A DNA stretch of 64,000 nucleotides from Rhodanobacter sp. C06 (GTDB taxonomy: Bacteria; Pseudomonadota; Gammaproteobacteria; Xanthomonadales; Rhodanobacteraceae). The notes under the pieces are model-generated. The model did no database searches and was not told the origin of the DNA. It saw nothing but the letters and a program-made list of their open reading frames with translations. Where the stretch lies: assembly GCF_002001105.1 (NCBI RefSeq), contig NZ_MUNP01000043.1, forward strand, positions 62,001 to 126,000, read 5' to 3'. Each line of letters starts with the position of its first letter. The first letter of the stretch is position 1. Positions 8,233-16,830 of this stretch are shown piece after piece. The translations under genes were made by a program, and so were the position numbers.

Positions 8233-9423
8233 ATGCTCGATACCGTGCTGAATTTCCTGTCCAACGGCCTCGCCCACGCCGGCTGGGTGGCCATGCTGGT
8301 CTACTTGCTGGTGGTGACCCAGCTCACCATCTTCACGGTGACGCTGTACCTGCACCGCAGCCAGACCCATCGTGGCGTGGACTTCCATCCGGCGCTGGCG
8401 CACTTCTTCCGCTTCTGGGGCTGGATCAGCACCGGCATGGTCACCCGCGAGTGGGTGGCGGTGCACCGCAAGCACCACGCCAAGGTGGAGACCGAGGAAG
8501 ATCCGCACAGCCCGGTGATCTACGGCATCAAGAAGGTGTTCTGGGACGGCGTGTCGCTGTACCGCGACGCCTGCCATTCCAAGGAAGACATGCAGCAGTA
8601 CGGTCGCGGCACGCCGGACGACTGGGTCGAGCACAAGCTCTACGGCGCGCACCCGTACTGGGGCCCGTCGCTGATGCTGCTGATCAACCTCGCGCTGTTC
8701 GGCGTGATCGGCGCGGCGATCTGGGCCGTGCAGATGATCTGGATCCCGTTCTGGGCCGCCGGCTTCGTCAACGGGGTTGGCCACTGGGCCGGCTACCGCA
8801 ACTTCGAGAGCGCCGACACCTCGCGCAACCTGCTGCCGTGGGGCTTCTGGATCGGCGGCGAGGAGCTGCACAACAACCATCATGCTTTCCCCAGCTCGGC
8901 GAAGTTCGCGCTGCGCAAGTGGGAGTTCGACATCGGCTGGGCGGCGATCTGCGCCTTCCGCGCCGTGGGCCTGGCCAAGGTGCTGCGCGTGGCGCCCACG
9001 CTGGACGTGCGCCCCAACGTGCCGCTGCCCGACGCCGATACGCTCAAGGCCGTGCTCACCCATCGCTTCCAGGCGATGACCGACTACTACCGCAACGTGA
9101 TCGTGCCCACCCTGCGCGACGAAGCGGCCCATGCCGGCGAGAGCCTCAAGTCGGTGCCGCGTCGCATGCGTCTCGCGTTGGCCGACGGCGGCCGCTGGCT
9201 GGACAGCGACGGCAGCAGCAAGCTGCAGGCCGTGCTGGCCAAGCGCCCGACCCTGAAGACCGTGTGCGATTTCCGCACCCGCCTGGCGGCGTTGATGGAG
9301 CAGCGCGGTGCCGAGCAGGCGCTCAAAGGTCTGCAGCAGTGGATCGTCGAGGCCGAGCAGAGCGGCATCCGCGCGCTGCAGGACTTCGCGGCCCGGCTCA
9401 AGGGTTATGCCGTCGCGGCCTGA
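8233..9423 (+). CDS. Membrane fatty acid desaturase (acyl-lipid/acyl-CoA delta-9 type)
   Basis: 396 residues with the three histidine boxes of the diiron membrane desaturases: H-R-S-Q-T-H (41-46), H-R-K-H-H (78-82) and H-N-N-H-H (213-217). Hydrophobic segments flank them. It introduces a double bond into saturated acyl chains and so tunes membrane fluidity in the inner membrane. The last about 130 residues are a charged helical extension beyond the usual catalytic core. I chose ATG 8233, just before the first hydrophobic helix; the frame is open further upstream without a good ribosome site. It is a single gene with its own terminator. Confidence 0.92.
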   Translation: MLDTVLNFLSNGLAHAGWVAMLVYLLVVTQLTIFTVTLYLHRSQTHRGVDFHPALAHFFRFWGWISTGMVTREWVAVHRKHHAKVETEEDPHSPVIYGIKKVFWDGVSLYRDACHSKEDMQQYGRGTPDDWVEHKLYGAHPYWGPSLMLLINLALFGVIGAAIWAVQMIWIPFWAAGFVNGVGHWAGYRNFESADTSRNLLPWGFWIGGEELHNNHHAFPSSAKFALRKWEFDIGWAAICAFRAVGLAKVLRVAPTLDVRPNVPLPDADTLKAVLTHRFQAMTDYYRNVIVPTLRDEAAHAGESLKSVPRRMRLALADGGRWLDSDGSSKLQAVLAKRPTLKTVCDFRTRLAALMEQRGAEQALKGLQQWIVEAEQSGIRALQDFAARLKGYAVAA

Positions 9424-9446
9424 TCCGCGTCACCGTGCCGCAAATG

Positions 9447-9473
9447 AAAGGCCCGCCTCGATGGCGGGCCTTT
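9447..9473 (+). terminator. Intrinsic terminator after the desaturase gene
   Basis: AAAGGCCCGCC and GGCGGGCCTTT form an 11-bp stem with a 5-base loop, followed by TCTGTTTG. It lies 23 bases after the desaturase stop. The A-run before the stem lets it work for the convergent DUF3016 gene too. Confidence 0.85.
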
Positions 9474-9493
9474 CTGTTTGAGCGTCGTTCGGG

Positions 9494-10027
9494 CTAGAGC
9501 TGATCCGGCCCCTTGCGCAGCCAGCGGTCGATCAGCGCCTTTTCGTAGCGCAGGCTGTCGTTGCTCGAGGCGCTGGTGCTGCCGGACATGAAGCCCGGAT
9601 CGCGCAGCTTACGCGTGCCTTCGCGGATCGTCTTGCCATCGGCGTCGAGCAGGCGAAAGCGCAGATCGATGCGCGGCGGGTAGATATCTTTGATGATGCG
9701 CACCTCGCGCAGCGTGCCGCGGCGCCAAGGTTCGAAGTTGCCGGCGCGGTCGATGTCGGTCACCACGATGTCCAGGCGTTCGCCCGGCGGCAGCATCTTG
9801 CCGGCGCGATTCTCCATGTAAGCCTTCAGCACCTTCAGGTAGTCGTTGTCGGCAAGCTGGGGCGCCAAAGAACGCACCTTGCGGGTCTCGGTGAACTGCT
9901 CGGGGTGGTCGTAGGTGACGGTGACGTTGGTGGGCGCGGTGGCCGCGGCAGTCGCTGGCGTTCCGGCCAGTGCCGGGACGGCGAACAGGGCGGCGAGCAG
10001 GACAAATGGGGCAATCCGGCGGTTCAT
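9494..10027 (-). CDS. DUF3016 family secreted protein
   Basis: A 177-residue protein with a clear signal peptide (M-N-R-R then a hydrophobic core ending A-L-A-G). The mature part starts V-T-V-T-Y-D-H-P-E-Q-F-T-E and contains L-P-P-G-E-R-L-D-I-V-V-T-D-I-D-R-A-G and R-I-I-K-D-I-Y-P-P-R-I-D-L-R-F, the pattern of the DUF3016 family of periplasmic proteins. The function is unknown. It is monocistronic, convergent with the desaturase. GGAGGAAA lies about 6 bases before ATG 10027. Confidence 0.75.
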   Translation of the reverse strand: MNRRIAPFVLLAALFAVPALAGTPATAAATAPTNVTVTYDHPEQFTETRKVRSLAPQLADNDYLKVLKAYMENRAGKMLPPGERLDIVVTDIDRAGNFEPWRRGTLREVRIIKDIYPPRIDLRFRLLDADGKTIREGTRKLRDPGFMSGSTSASSNDSLRYEKALIDRWLRKGPDQL

Positions 10028-10120
10028 GGCGGTTTCCTCCGGCGAGGACGATGTCGCCCGGATACCAACGATAACGCTGCTGCGTCGTTGGGGTGTACGG
10101 GGGGCTGGCCGTGGGCAAGA

Positions 10121-10146
10121 AAAAACCCGCCTTGCGGCGGGTTTTT
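10121..10146 (-). terminator. Intrinsic terminator of the rpmB-rpmG operon
   Basis: AAAAACCCGCC, loop TTGC, GGCGGGTTTTT. Read on the minus strand it is a strong GC stem followed by six T's, about 75 bases after the rpmG stop. The A/T runs on both sides make it potentially bidirectional. Confidence 0.85.
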
Positions 10147-10160
10147 GAGTACTTCACTGG

Positions 10161-10180
10161 ACCCCGGCCTGCGCCGGGGT
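10161..10180. repeat. Short palindrome of a dispersed-repeat type
   Basis: ACCCCGGC-CTGC-GCCGGGGT is a perfect 8-bp stem with a 4-base loop, preceded by CTGG and followed by GAG. This sequence style is common as a short dispersed intergenic repeat in proteobacterial genomes (general knowledge; copy number not checked). It lies in the 3' region of rpmG. Confidence 0.5.
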
Positions 10181-10222
10181 GAGCAACGATGATCCAAGCG
10201 TCAGGCGCTTGGATCGTTGCTC
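10181..10222. repeat. Long imperfect inverted repeat at the rpmG stop
   Basis: GAGCAACGATgATCCAAGCG pairs with CGCTTGGATCGTTGCTC with a 5-base loop and bulged bases. The right arm includes the first two bases of the rpmG stop. In the rpmBG transcript it would form a 17-bp stem directly after the coding sequence, upstream of the palindrome at 10161 and the terminator at 10121. Confidence 0.6.
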
Positions 10223-10388
10223 ACTTGATCTTGCCTTCCTTGTAGATCACGTGCTTGCGCACGACCGGATCGTACTTCTTGAACTCGAACTTTTCCGGCG
10301 TGTTCTTCTTGTTCTTCTGCGTGGTGTAGAAGTGGCCGGTACCGGCCGAGGAAATCAGGCGGATCTTGTCTTGCTTGCTGTTGGCCAT
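10221..10388 (-). CDS. rpmG: 50S ribosomal protein L33
   Basis: A 55-residue basic protein: [21 protein letters not shown], then [13 protein letters not shown]. It has no cysteine, so this is the zinc-free form of L33. It follows rpmB by 10 bases in the usual rpmB-rpmG order. ATG 10388 has GGAGAC about 5 bases upstream. Confidence 0.97.
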   Translation of the reverse strand: MANSKQDKIRLISSAGTGHFYTTQKNKKNTPEKFEFKKYDPVVRKHVIYKEGKIK

Positions 10389-10398
10389 GATTGTCTCC

Positions 10399-10635
10399 TC
10401 AGACCTTGTCGCCGCGGGCACGCAGCTCGGCGATCACGGCCTCGATGCCCTTCTTGTCGATGGTACGCAGCGCGTGGTTGGAAACGCGCAGCTTGACCCA
10501 GCGGTTCTCGCTGGCGACCCAGAAGCGGCGCTCGTGCAGGTTCGGCAACCAGCGGCGACGGGTCTTGTTGTTGGCGTGCGAGACGTTGTTGCCGGTCTGC
10601 ACACCCTTTCCGGTGACTTGGCAAATGCGGGCCAT
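10399..10635 (-). CDS. rpmB: 50S ribosomal protein L28
   Basis: 78 residues beginning [20 protein letters not shown] and continuing [10 protein letters not shown], as in bacterial L28. It is first in the rpmB-rpmG operon. The 290 bases between it and the divergent secB gene hold no further gene that I can support and must carry both promoters. Confidence 0.97.
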   Translation of the reverse strand: MARICQVTGKGVQTGNNVSHANNKTRRRWLPNLHERRFWVASENRWVKLRVSNHALRTIDKKGIEAVIAELRARGDKV

Positions 10636-10925
10636 GATAGCTCCGTGATGTTCTGTTGACCGCCCGTTGGCCAGGGCGATGGCGGCCCAGCGGCGCTGCG
10701 CGCCACGCGATGCTGGAGGTGTTGCGCTGGTCTTGCCGCGAGGCCCGCATCGCATGGCGGGCGCCCCGAACGGGTCGGGTCGGCAGTGACGAGCCGCGCA
10801 TTATCCTGCAGAAACAGGCCTGTGCGCAATCCCGCCGGCCGGCTTGCGCCCGGTCGCGTATGCACGGGGCCGGCAGGTATGAAACAATCCACCTCTTTTG
10901 ACGCCAGACCGATAGAGGGATTCCC

Positions 10926-11438
10926 ATGGCAGAAGTCATCGCCAACGGCCAGGCCAGCGCGCAGGGCAACCCGCCGCAGCTGGTGCTGCAGAAGATCTAT
11001 GTGAAGGACGTGTCCTTCGAGGTGCCGGGCGCGCCGCAGATCTTCCAGGAGTTCTCCGGCGAGAGCGATCAGACCGCGCCACAGGTGCAGCTGAACCTGG
11101 GCCACAAGGCCATGGACCTGGGCAATGACCTGTACGAGGTGGTGCTCAGCGTCACCCTCACCTGCACGCTGGGCGAGCGCACCGCCTACCTCGCCGAGGT
11201 GGAGCAGGCCGGCCTGTTCGGCATCTCCGGCTTCGCCGACGAGGACCGCGCCGGGGTGATCGGCAGCTACTGCCCGAACCTGCTGTTCCCGTACGCGCGC
11301 CAAGTGATCTCCTCGATGGTGCTCGAAGGCGGCTTCCCGCCGTTCCTGCTGCAGCCGATCAACTTCGACGCCCTGTACGCCGAGCAGATGCGCCGCACGA
11401 CCGGCGGCGGGGACGCACCGGTCCAGCTCAACAGCTGA
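10926..11438 (+). CDS. secB: Protein-export chaperone SecB
   Basis: 170 residues, the normal SecB length plus a short C-terminal tail. SecB forms a cytosolic tetramer that keeps preproteins unfolded and hands them to SecA. Characteristic segments are [34 protein letters not shown] and L-L-F-P-Y-A-R. SecB is confined mostly to proteobacteria. gpsA follows 8 bases later, the common secB-gpsA operon. AGAGGGA lies about 7 bases before ATG 10926. Confidence 0.97.
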   Translation: MAEVIANGQASAQGNPPQLVLQKIYVKDVSFEVPGAPQIFQEFSGESDQTAPQVQLNLGHKAMDLGNDLYEVVLSVTLTCTLGERTAYLAEVEQAGLFGISGFADEDRAGVIGSYCPNLLFPYARQVISSMVLEGGFPPFLLQPINFDALYAEQMRRTTGGGDAPVQLNS

Positions 11439-11446
11439 GCCCGTCC

Positions 11447-12472
11447 ATGACGCAGCATCCGACCCTGGCGGTACTCGGTGCCGGTTCCTGGGGTACCGCG
11501 CTGGCCGCCCTGACCGCGCGCAACGGCGTGCCGACCCGGCTGTGGGGCCGCGATCCGGCCACGCTGAAGGCGATGGCCACAGTGCGCTGCAACCAGCGTT
11601 ATCTGCCGGGCATCGAGTTGCCGGCAGCACTGGTCTACGAGCCGGACCTGGCGGCCGCCGTGCGCGGCGCCGGCGTCGTGCTGCTGGTGGTGCCCAGCCA
11701 CGCCTTCGCGGCGATGCTGGAGGACGTCGCGCCGCTGCTCGCCGACGGCGCCACGCTGGCCTGGGCCACCAAGGGCTTCGAGCCGGGCACCGGCCGCTTC
11801 CTGCATGAACTGGTGGGGCGACGCCTGCCGCACAGCCCGGCGGCCGTGATCACCGGGCCCTCGTTCGCCAAGGAAGTGGCGGCCGGCCTGCCCAGTGCGG
11901 TCACCGTGCATTCGGAAGACGCCGCCTGCGCGCAGCGCGTCGCCCACCTGCTGCACGCGCCCAACCTGCGTGCCTACACCGGTGGCGACATGCTGGGCGC
12001 CGAACTCGGTGGCGCGATGAAGAACGTGCTGGCGGTGGCCACCGGCATCGCCGATGGCATGGACCTGGGCCTCAACGCCCGTGCCGGCCTGATCACCCGC
12101 GGCATGAACGAGATGCTGCGCCTCGGCGTGGCGCTGGGCGCACGCCCGGAGACGCTGATCGGCCTGTCCGGCCTTGGCGACCTGGTGCTCACCTGCACCG
12201 GCGACCTCTCACGCAACCGCCGACTCGGCCTTGCACTGGGCAAGGGCGTGGCGATCGACGAGGCGGTACGCCAGATCGGCCAGGTGGTGGAAAGCGTGCT
12301 CGCCGCCGACGAGGTGGCGCGGCTGGCCGACCAGCATGCGCTGGATCTGCCGATCAGTGCCGGCGTGCGCGCCGTGCTGCACGGCGAAGTCACCCCGGCC
12401 GAAGGGCTGAAGGCGTTGATGGCGCGCGAGCAGAAGCCGGAATACCCGCACGGCTTGTTCGGCAACGCCTGA
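11447..12472 (+). CDS. gpsA: Glycerol-3-phosphate dehydrogenase [NAD(P)+]
   Basis: 341 residues. Makes sn-glycerol 3-phosphate from dihydroxyacetone phosphate for phospholipid synthesis; cytosolic. The N-terminal nucleotide fold is [11 protein letters not shown] (about 9-19). Other marks are [14 protein letters not shown], the catalytic lysine region [13 protein letters not shown] and [12 protein letters not shown]. Translated downstream of secB with an 8-base gap. A REP palindrome follows 14 bases after the stop. Confidence 0.97.
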   Translation: MTQHPTLAVLGAGSWGTALAALTARNGVPTRLWGRDPATLKAMATVRCNQRYLPGIELPAALVYEPDLAAAVRGAGVVLLVVPSHAFAAMLEDVAPLLADGATLAWATKGFEPGTGRFLHELVGRRLPHSPAAVITGPSFAKEVAAGLPSAVTVHSEDAACAQRVAHLLHAPNLRAYTGGDMLGAELGGAMKNVLAVATGIADGMDLGLNARAGLITRGMNEMLRLGVALGARPETLIGLSGLGDLVLTCTGDLSRNRRLGLALGKGVAIDEAVRQIGQVVESVLAADEVARLADQHALDLPISAGVRAVLHGEVTPAEGLKALMAREQKPEYPHGLFGNA

Positions 12473-12486
12473 GCGATAACCGCCGC

Positions 12487-12540
12487 AGGAGCGGCTTCAG
12501 CCGCGATCAGGTGTTGCAGGTCGCGGCTGAAGCCGCTCCT
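12487..12540. repeat. REP-like palindrome, family A
   Basis: Two 20-base arms, AGGAGCGGCTTCAGCCGCGA and its exact complement, separated by 14 bases, between gpsA and the SNF2 gene. Each arm also contains a smaller palindrome. This is a paired (BIME-like) repetitive extragenic palindrome; another single arm lies inside putA at 56179-56198. It could act as a gpsA 3' stabiliser or terminator. Confidence 0.8.
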
Positions 12541-12593
12541 ACACGCACGATCTGCCTGCTAAGCTCGACGTTTTGGTCGTCGCCACGGGGCGC

Positions 12594-15500
12594 ATGCGCA
12601 TGCAGCAACCGGACGGGAAACAGCACGTCACGCCACCCGGCGGCCGCGACGAACGCCTGCCGCCCACTTGGCAGCGCCTGCTGGACTTGCCCAGGGCGTC
12701 GGGCGGCGACGAGTCGGTGGTGCTGGGCTTCTTCCTGGAAGTGATGCCGGAGGAGGGCGCCGCTTGGGCGCACCTCGAAGTGGCGCCGGTGCTGCTTGCC
12801 GTGGCCGAACACGGCCGCTATGCGCGGCCGGCGCCGCTGGACAGCCGGCAGCTGATCCAGGCACCGCTGCCGCCGCACGAGCAGCGCCTCGCCGCCGCCG
12901 TGCTCGGCCTGCCACAGACCCAGCGCAAGGGGCGCAGCTACGCGCGGCTGGGCGGCCACGTCGGTGACAGCCTGCTGGTCGAATTGCTGGACACGGCGCC
13001 ATGTTTCCTCGGCGGCCTCGCCGGCCTACGCCTGTCGCGCGGCAAGGCGCACCCGCTCAACTGGCACTGGCAACTGGAGACGGACGGCAGCCAGCGCTTG
13101 CTGCCGAATCTGCCGCACAGCCAGCGTCTGCTGCGCATCGACGGCCTGTGGTACCTCGACGCCGAGCACGCCACGCTCGGCCATCTGGAGGCCGCGCCCG
13201 AGGAAACGGCATGGATGGACCTGCCGGCGCTGAAGCACGAATACGGGCGCCGCCTCGCCGAGATGCTGCCCGCCAGCCGGTTGGCCGCGCGCATCCCGCC
13301 GCCGCAGGTGTTCGACGAACTGCAGCGCGCCGAGCTGACGCCTAAGCCGGTGCTGACCATGCACGCGTTGACCCGCCACGCGCGCCTCGCCGCCGGCACG
13401 TCGCCGCTGGCCTGGGCGCGGCTGTCCTTCGATTACGCGGGCGAACGCTTGCCCGGCCGCGGCGGCGAGCCGCTGGTGCGCCGCGTGCGCAACGGCCAAT
13501 TGATGGAGATTGTGCGACGCCGCGCGGAAGAGCTTGCCACCATGGAGCAGCTCGAACGCACCGGCCTCACGCCCGCGGTGGACACCGAGGGCTTGCCCTG
13601 GGACATGGCCGACACCATGCCCGACGATGCCTGGCTGTTCCCCGGCACCGGCCACGCCGGTGCGCTGGAAGTGAATACGCCGGCGCGCTGGATGGCGCTG
13701 CGACCGAAGCTGGAAGCGGAAGGTTTCGTGTTGGAGTACGCGCCCAGCTTCCCGTTCGAGGTGCTGGAAGGCCCGGTGCGCTGGTACGGCCAGGCCGCCG
13801 AGGATGCGGACGACCACGCCTTCGATCTGGAGATCGGCATCGAGTTGGAAGGCAAGCGCCACAACCTGTTGCCCGCGGTGGCGCAGGCGCTGGCCGAGCA
13901 CCAGTTGAACCTCAGCCCTGCGCCGAACGAGCCGGAGGACGCGGTGTGGTACGCGCCGGTGGACGAGCGCCGCCGCGTGCCGGTGCGGCTCAAGGTGCTG
14001 CGTGCCCTGCTGGCGCCGCTGGCCGAATACCTGGAGAAGCCGCGCACGAAGCTCCACCTGCCGCGCGTGCAGGCGGGGCGGCTGGAGGAACTGGTCGAGG
14101 CGCTGCCCAGCGACGGCGCGCTGGAGGCGCCCGAGGTGCTGCGCGGCTTCACCGCGCGCCTGCGCGACGCCGCCGAGCGTGCCAGCGACGCGGTGCCCGC
14201 CGGACTCACGGTGGAACTGCGTCCCTACCAGCGCGAAGGCCTGCGCTGGCTGAATGCGCTGGCCGAGGCCGGCGTGGGCGGCGTGCTCGCCGACGACATG
14301 GGCTTGGGCAAGACCCTGCAGCTGATCACCCACCTGCTCGCGCTGAAGGAACGCGGCGCGCTCAACCAGCCTGCGCTGGTGGTGGTGCCCACCAGCCTGA
14401 TCCCGAACTGGCAGGCCGAGATCGCCCGCTTCGCGCCCGCGCTCAAGGTGCTCACCCTGCACGGCCCGCAGCGCGCCGACGCCCACGCCCAACTGGGTGC
14501 GCAGGACATCGTGCTGACCAGCTATGCGCTGCTGCCGCGCGACGTGGTGCCGCTGCGCAAGCAGCCGTTCGCGCTCGCCGTGCTCGACGAGGCGCAGCAG
14601 GTGAAGAATCCGCGCACCCAGGCGCGCCGCGCCCTGCTCAGCCTGCGCACACGCCGGCACGTCTGCCTCACCGGCACGCCGCTGGAAAACCATCTCGGCG
14701 AACTGTGGTCGCAGGTGGACCTCGCCGTGCCCGGCCTGCTCGGCGACGAGAGCGCGTTCCGCCGCTACTACCGCGTGCCGATCGAGAAGCAGCGCGACGA
14801 GGAATGCCTGGCCCGACTCAATCGCCGGCTCGCACCCTTCATCCTCCGCCGCACCAAGGCGCAGGTCGCGTCGGAACTGCCGCCGAAGACCGAGATCACC
14901 CGCCGCGTGGTGCTGGAGGGCCGCCAGCGCGAGCTGTACGAAGGCTTGCGCCTGTCGCTGGCCGAGGAGCTGCGCGAGGTGATCGCCCAGCGCGGCATCC
15001 AGCACTCCGGCATCGTGGTGCTGGACGCGCTGCTCAAGCTGCGCCAGGTCTGCTGCGATCCGCGCCTGGTGAAGCTGGAGGCCGCGCGCGGCGTGCACGG
15101 CTCGGCCAAGTTCGAGCTGCTGATGGACATGCTGGTGCCGCTGCTCGACGAGGGTCGCAAGGTGCTGCTGTTCTCGCAGTTCACTGGCATGCTCAAGCTG
15201 ATCGCGCACGAACTGGATCGCCGCCGCATCCCCTACGTCACCCTCACCGGCGAAACGCGTGACCGCGCCACCCCGGTGCAGCAGTTCCAGCAGGGCGACG
15301 TGCCGCTGTTCCTGCTCTCGCTGAAGGCCGGCGGCGTGGGCCTCAACCTCACCGCCGCCGACACCGTGATCCACTACGACCCGTGGTGGAACCCCGCCGC
15401 CGAGGCGCAGGCCAGCGACCGCGCCCACCGCATCGGCCAGGACAAGCCGGTGTTCGTGTTCCGCCTGATCACCGCCGGCACGGTGGAGGAACGCATCGAG

Positions 15501-15614
15501 GAGCTGAAGGCGCGCAAGGCCGAGCTCGCCGAAGCCGTGCTCGAAGGCGGCGGCAGCCGCGAGAAGCTCAGCTTCGACCAGGACGACCTGGACGCGCTGC
15601 TGGCGCCTGGTTAG
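12594..15614 (+). CDS. SNF2/DEAD-box family ATP-dependent helicase
   Basis: A Swi2/Snf2 double-RecA ATPase of 1006 residues from ATG 12594. Alternatives are ATG 12600 or TTG 12573; an in-frame stop at 12528 lies within the REP palindrome. Residues about 1-520 are a poorly conserved N-terminal region. Walker A is D-D-M-G-L-G-K-T (567-574), the DEAQ box is at 665, and the second lobe has S-Q-F-T-G-M, L-S-L-K-A-G-G-V-G-L-N-L and the arginine-finger region Q-A-S-D-R-A-H-R-I-G-Q. Many bacterial relatives carry an N-terminal SWIM zinc finger; none is visible. Likely acts on DNA- or RNA polymerase-bound complexes. The role is not established. Confidence 0.9.
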   Translation: MRMQQPDGKQHVTPPGGRDERLPPTWQRLLDLPRASGGDESVVLGFFLEVMPEEGAAWAHLEVAPVLLAVAEHGRYARPAPLDSRQLIQAPLPPHEQRLAAAVLGLPQTQRKGRSYARLGGHVGDSLLVELLDTAPCFLGGLAGLRLSRGKAHPLNWHWQLETDGSQRLLPNLPHSQRLLRIDGLWYLDAEHATLGHLEAAPEETAWMDLPALKHEYGRRLAEMLPASRLAARIPPPQVFDELQRAELTPKPVLTMHALTRHARLAAGTSPLAWARLSFDYAGERLPGRGGEPLVRRVRNGQLMEIVRRRAEELATMEQLERTGLTPAVDTEGLPWDMADTMPDDAWLFPGTGHAGALEVNTPARWMALRPKLEAEGFVLEYAPSFPFEVLEGPVRWYGQAAEDADDHAFDLEIGIELEGKRHNLLPAVAQALAEHQLNLSPAPNEPEDAVWYAPVDERRRVPVRLKVLRALLAPLAEYLEKPRTKLHLPRVQAGRLEELVEALPSDGALEAPEVLRGFTARLRDAAERASDAVPAGLTVELRPYQREGLRWLNALAEAGVGGVLADDMGLGKTLQLITHLLALKERGALNQPALVVVPTSLIPNWQAEIARFAPALKVLTLHGPQRADAHAQLGAQDIVLTSYALLPRDVVPLRKQPFALAVLDEAQQVKNPRTQARRALLSLRTRRHVCLTGTPLENHLGELWSQVDLAVPGLLGDESAFRRYYRVPIEKQRDEECLARLNRRLAPFILRRTKAQVASELPPKTEITRRVVLEGRQRELYEGLRLSLAEELREVIAQRGIQHSGIVVLDALLKLRQVCCDPRLVKLEAARGVHGSAKFELLMDMLVPLLDEGRKVLLFSQFTGMLKLIAHELDRRRIPYVTLTGETRDRATPVQQFQQGDVPLFLLSLKAGGVGLNLTAADTVIHYDPWWNPAAEAQASDRAHRIGQDKPVFVFRLITAGTVEERIEELKARKAELAEAVLEGGGSREKLSFDQDDLDALLAPG

Positions 15615-15675
15615 CTGACCCGGTGCCAGCAAGCCGACCTGGTGTTCCGCACGAACCGTTAGACGATGTGCTGGA

Positions 15676-16410
15676 TCAATGGGTCACGATGGGCGTGGAC
15701 GAAGCCGGCGTGTCACCTAGCGATTGCAAGGCGCCCACGGTCACGTTGCCCTGCAGTCCGTCGAAATCCTTGCTGGCGCGCTGGTACAACGCCTGCACCA
15801 CGTGCATCGCCGGCTCCGGGTAATCGGTGAAATCCGAGACGTACTGGATGCCGCCCTCGTGGGCTGCCACCTCGAACGGCCACATCTCCCGGTTGAAACG
15901 GTGGACGGCGCGGGCACCGGCTACCTGGTCGCCGTATTCCGCGCGCAACTGCTTGTAGAGCCGCTCCGCTGCTGCGATTTCCGGTGGCGAACTGCGCAAA
16001 TAAGCCTGCTTGTAGGCCTGCTGGTAGGGCGGCTGATTCTTTCGTTCGATCGACAGTGCCAGCCAAGCCAAGCCCAACGAGCGGTTCTGCGGAACGCCGG
16101 GCACATCGCCGTTGAAATAGAGCAGGCCAAGCGTGTACTGCGCGTTCTTGTTGGCCCAGTGAGCGGACTCTTCGAGATCCACGAGCCCCAGGCGGTAGTG
16201 GCCACGCTGGAAGTAGTACTTCGCCCGGCAGGCGTAGTAATCGCCCGGCATGAACTGCTCGAGGCCTTCATGGCAGTAATAGATCTTTTTTCCCATCGGC
16301 GGAGCCGCCGCCGGTGGCGAGGCGGCGATGGCTGGCGATGCGGTGAGCAGACAGGTGGCCATCGCGATGGTGTACGGGATAGTGCGCAGACGAATCCTAC
16401 GCTGCTTCAT
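15676..16410 (-). CDS. Secreted Sel1-repeat-like protein
   Basis: 244 residues with a signal peptide (to about A-I-A-A at 29). One Sel1-like repeat is recognisable: A-Q-Y-T-L-G-L-L-Y-F-N-G then S-L-G-L-A-W-L-A-L-S (about 90-130). Such repeats fold like TPRs and mediate protein contacts. Two cysteines flank the first helices (Y-Y-C-H-E and Y-A-C-R-A). ATG 16410 is supported by AAGGAGGAG about 6 bases upstream. Probably periplasmic; the function is unknown. Monocistronic and convergent with the SNF2 gene. Confidence 0.7.
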   Translation of the reverse strand: MKQRRIRLRTIPYTIAMATCLLTASPAIAASPPAAAPPMGKKIYYCHEGLEQFMPGDYYACRAKYYFQRGHYRLGLVDLEESAHWANKNAQYTLGLLYFNGDVPGVPQNRSLGLAWLALSIERKNQPPYQQAYKQAYLRSSPPEIAAAERLYKQLRAEYGDQVAGARAVHRFNREMWPFEVAAHEGGIQYVSDFTDYPEPAMHVVQALYQRASKDFDGLQGNVTVGALQSLGDTPASSTPIVTH

Positions 16411-16533
16411 GGCAACTCCTCCTTGCATGCAGGTGCATATGCGGCGGCTGGATCTGGGTCGGCGAGCCAGCCGCTGTATCACGCATGTCGTTGAGCGGCC
16501 TTCCTAGGTTTGTCCAAGGATCTTAGCGCCGAC

Positions 16534-16746
16534 TTAGGCGCGCGCCGCCACCCCGTCGATGCGTTTCAGCATGTCGGCCGAGCCCCGGGACACGCGGAGC
16601 GCGCCGGCGCAGGCGCGTTCGCTCTCGCCACCATCGCCGGAAAGCAGGCCGATACCGAGTGCGCGGGCACGCCGGGCGGCGAGCATGCCCCACACGCTGT
16701 CGCCGACTACCGCGGCGTGGGTGCGATTCATCCGCCTCGCCAAGGC
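16534..16746 (-). pseudogene. 3' fragment of a HAD-family phosphatase gene
   Basis: Translates to the C-terminal about 60-70 residues of a HAD hydrolase, including motif III/IV V-V-G-D-S-V-W-G-M-L-A-A and L-K-R-I-D-G-V-A-A-R-A at the end. By eye, 45 of the last 60 residues match the intact HAD gene at 26587-27288. The nucleophile motif D-x-D and the whole cap domain are missing, so it cannot be an active enzyme. It sits downstream of the halogenase gene in the same orientation as the intact copy. Confidence 0.75.
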
Positions 16747-16830
16747 CGCCGTGGGGCCGTGTTCTCCACGCATCCGGAGCGCGCTTGCCGTCCACGGCCT
16801 CGCCCCTTTCCCTTCGCGAATCCGCGCGGT

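Noticed and set aside
10636-10925. Small gene between rpmB and secB
   Set aside because: Short open frames exist, but none has a ribosome site together with recognisable protein content; the gap is best read as two divergent promoters.
16411-16533. Possible insertion-sequence end beside the HAD fragment
   Set aside because: No transposase, no terminal inverted repeats and no target duplication could be found, so no mobile element is called.
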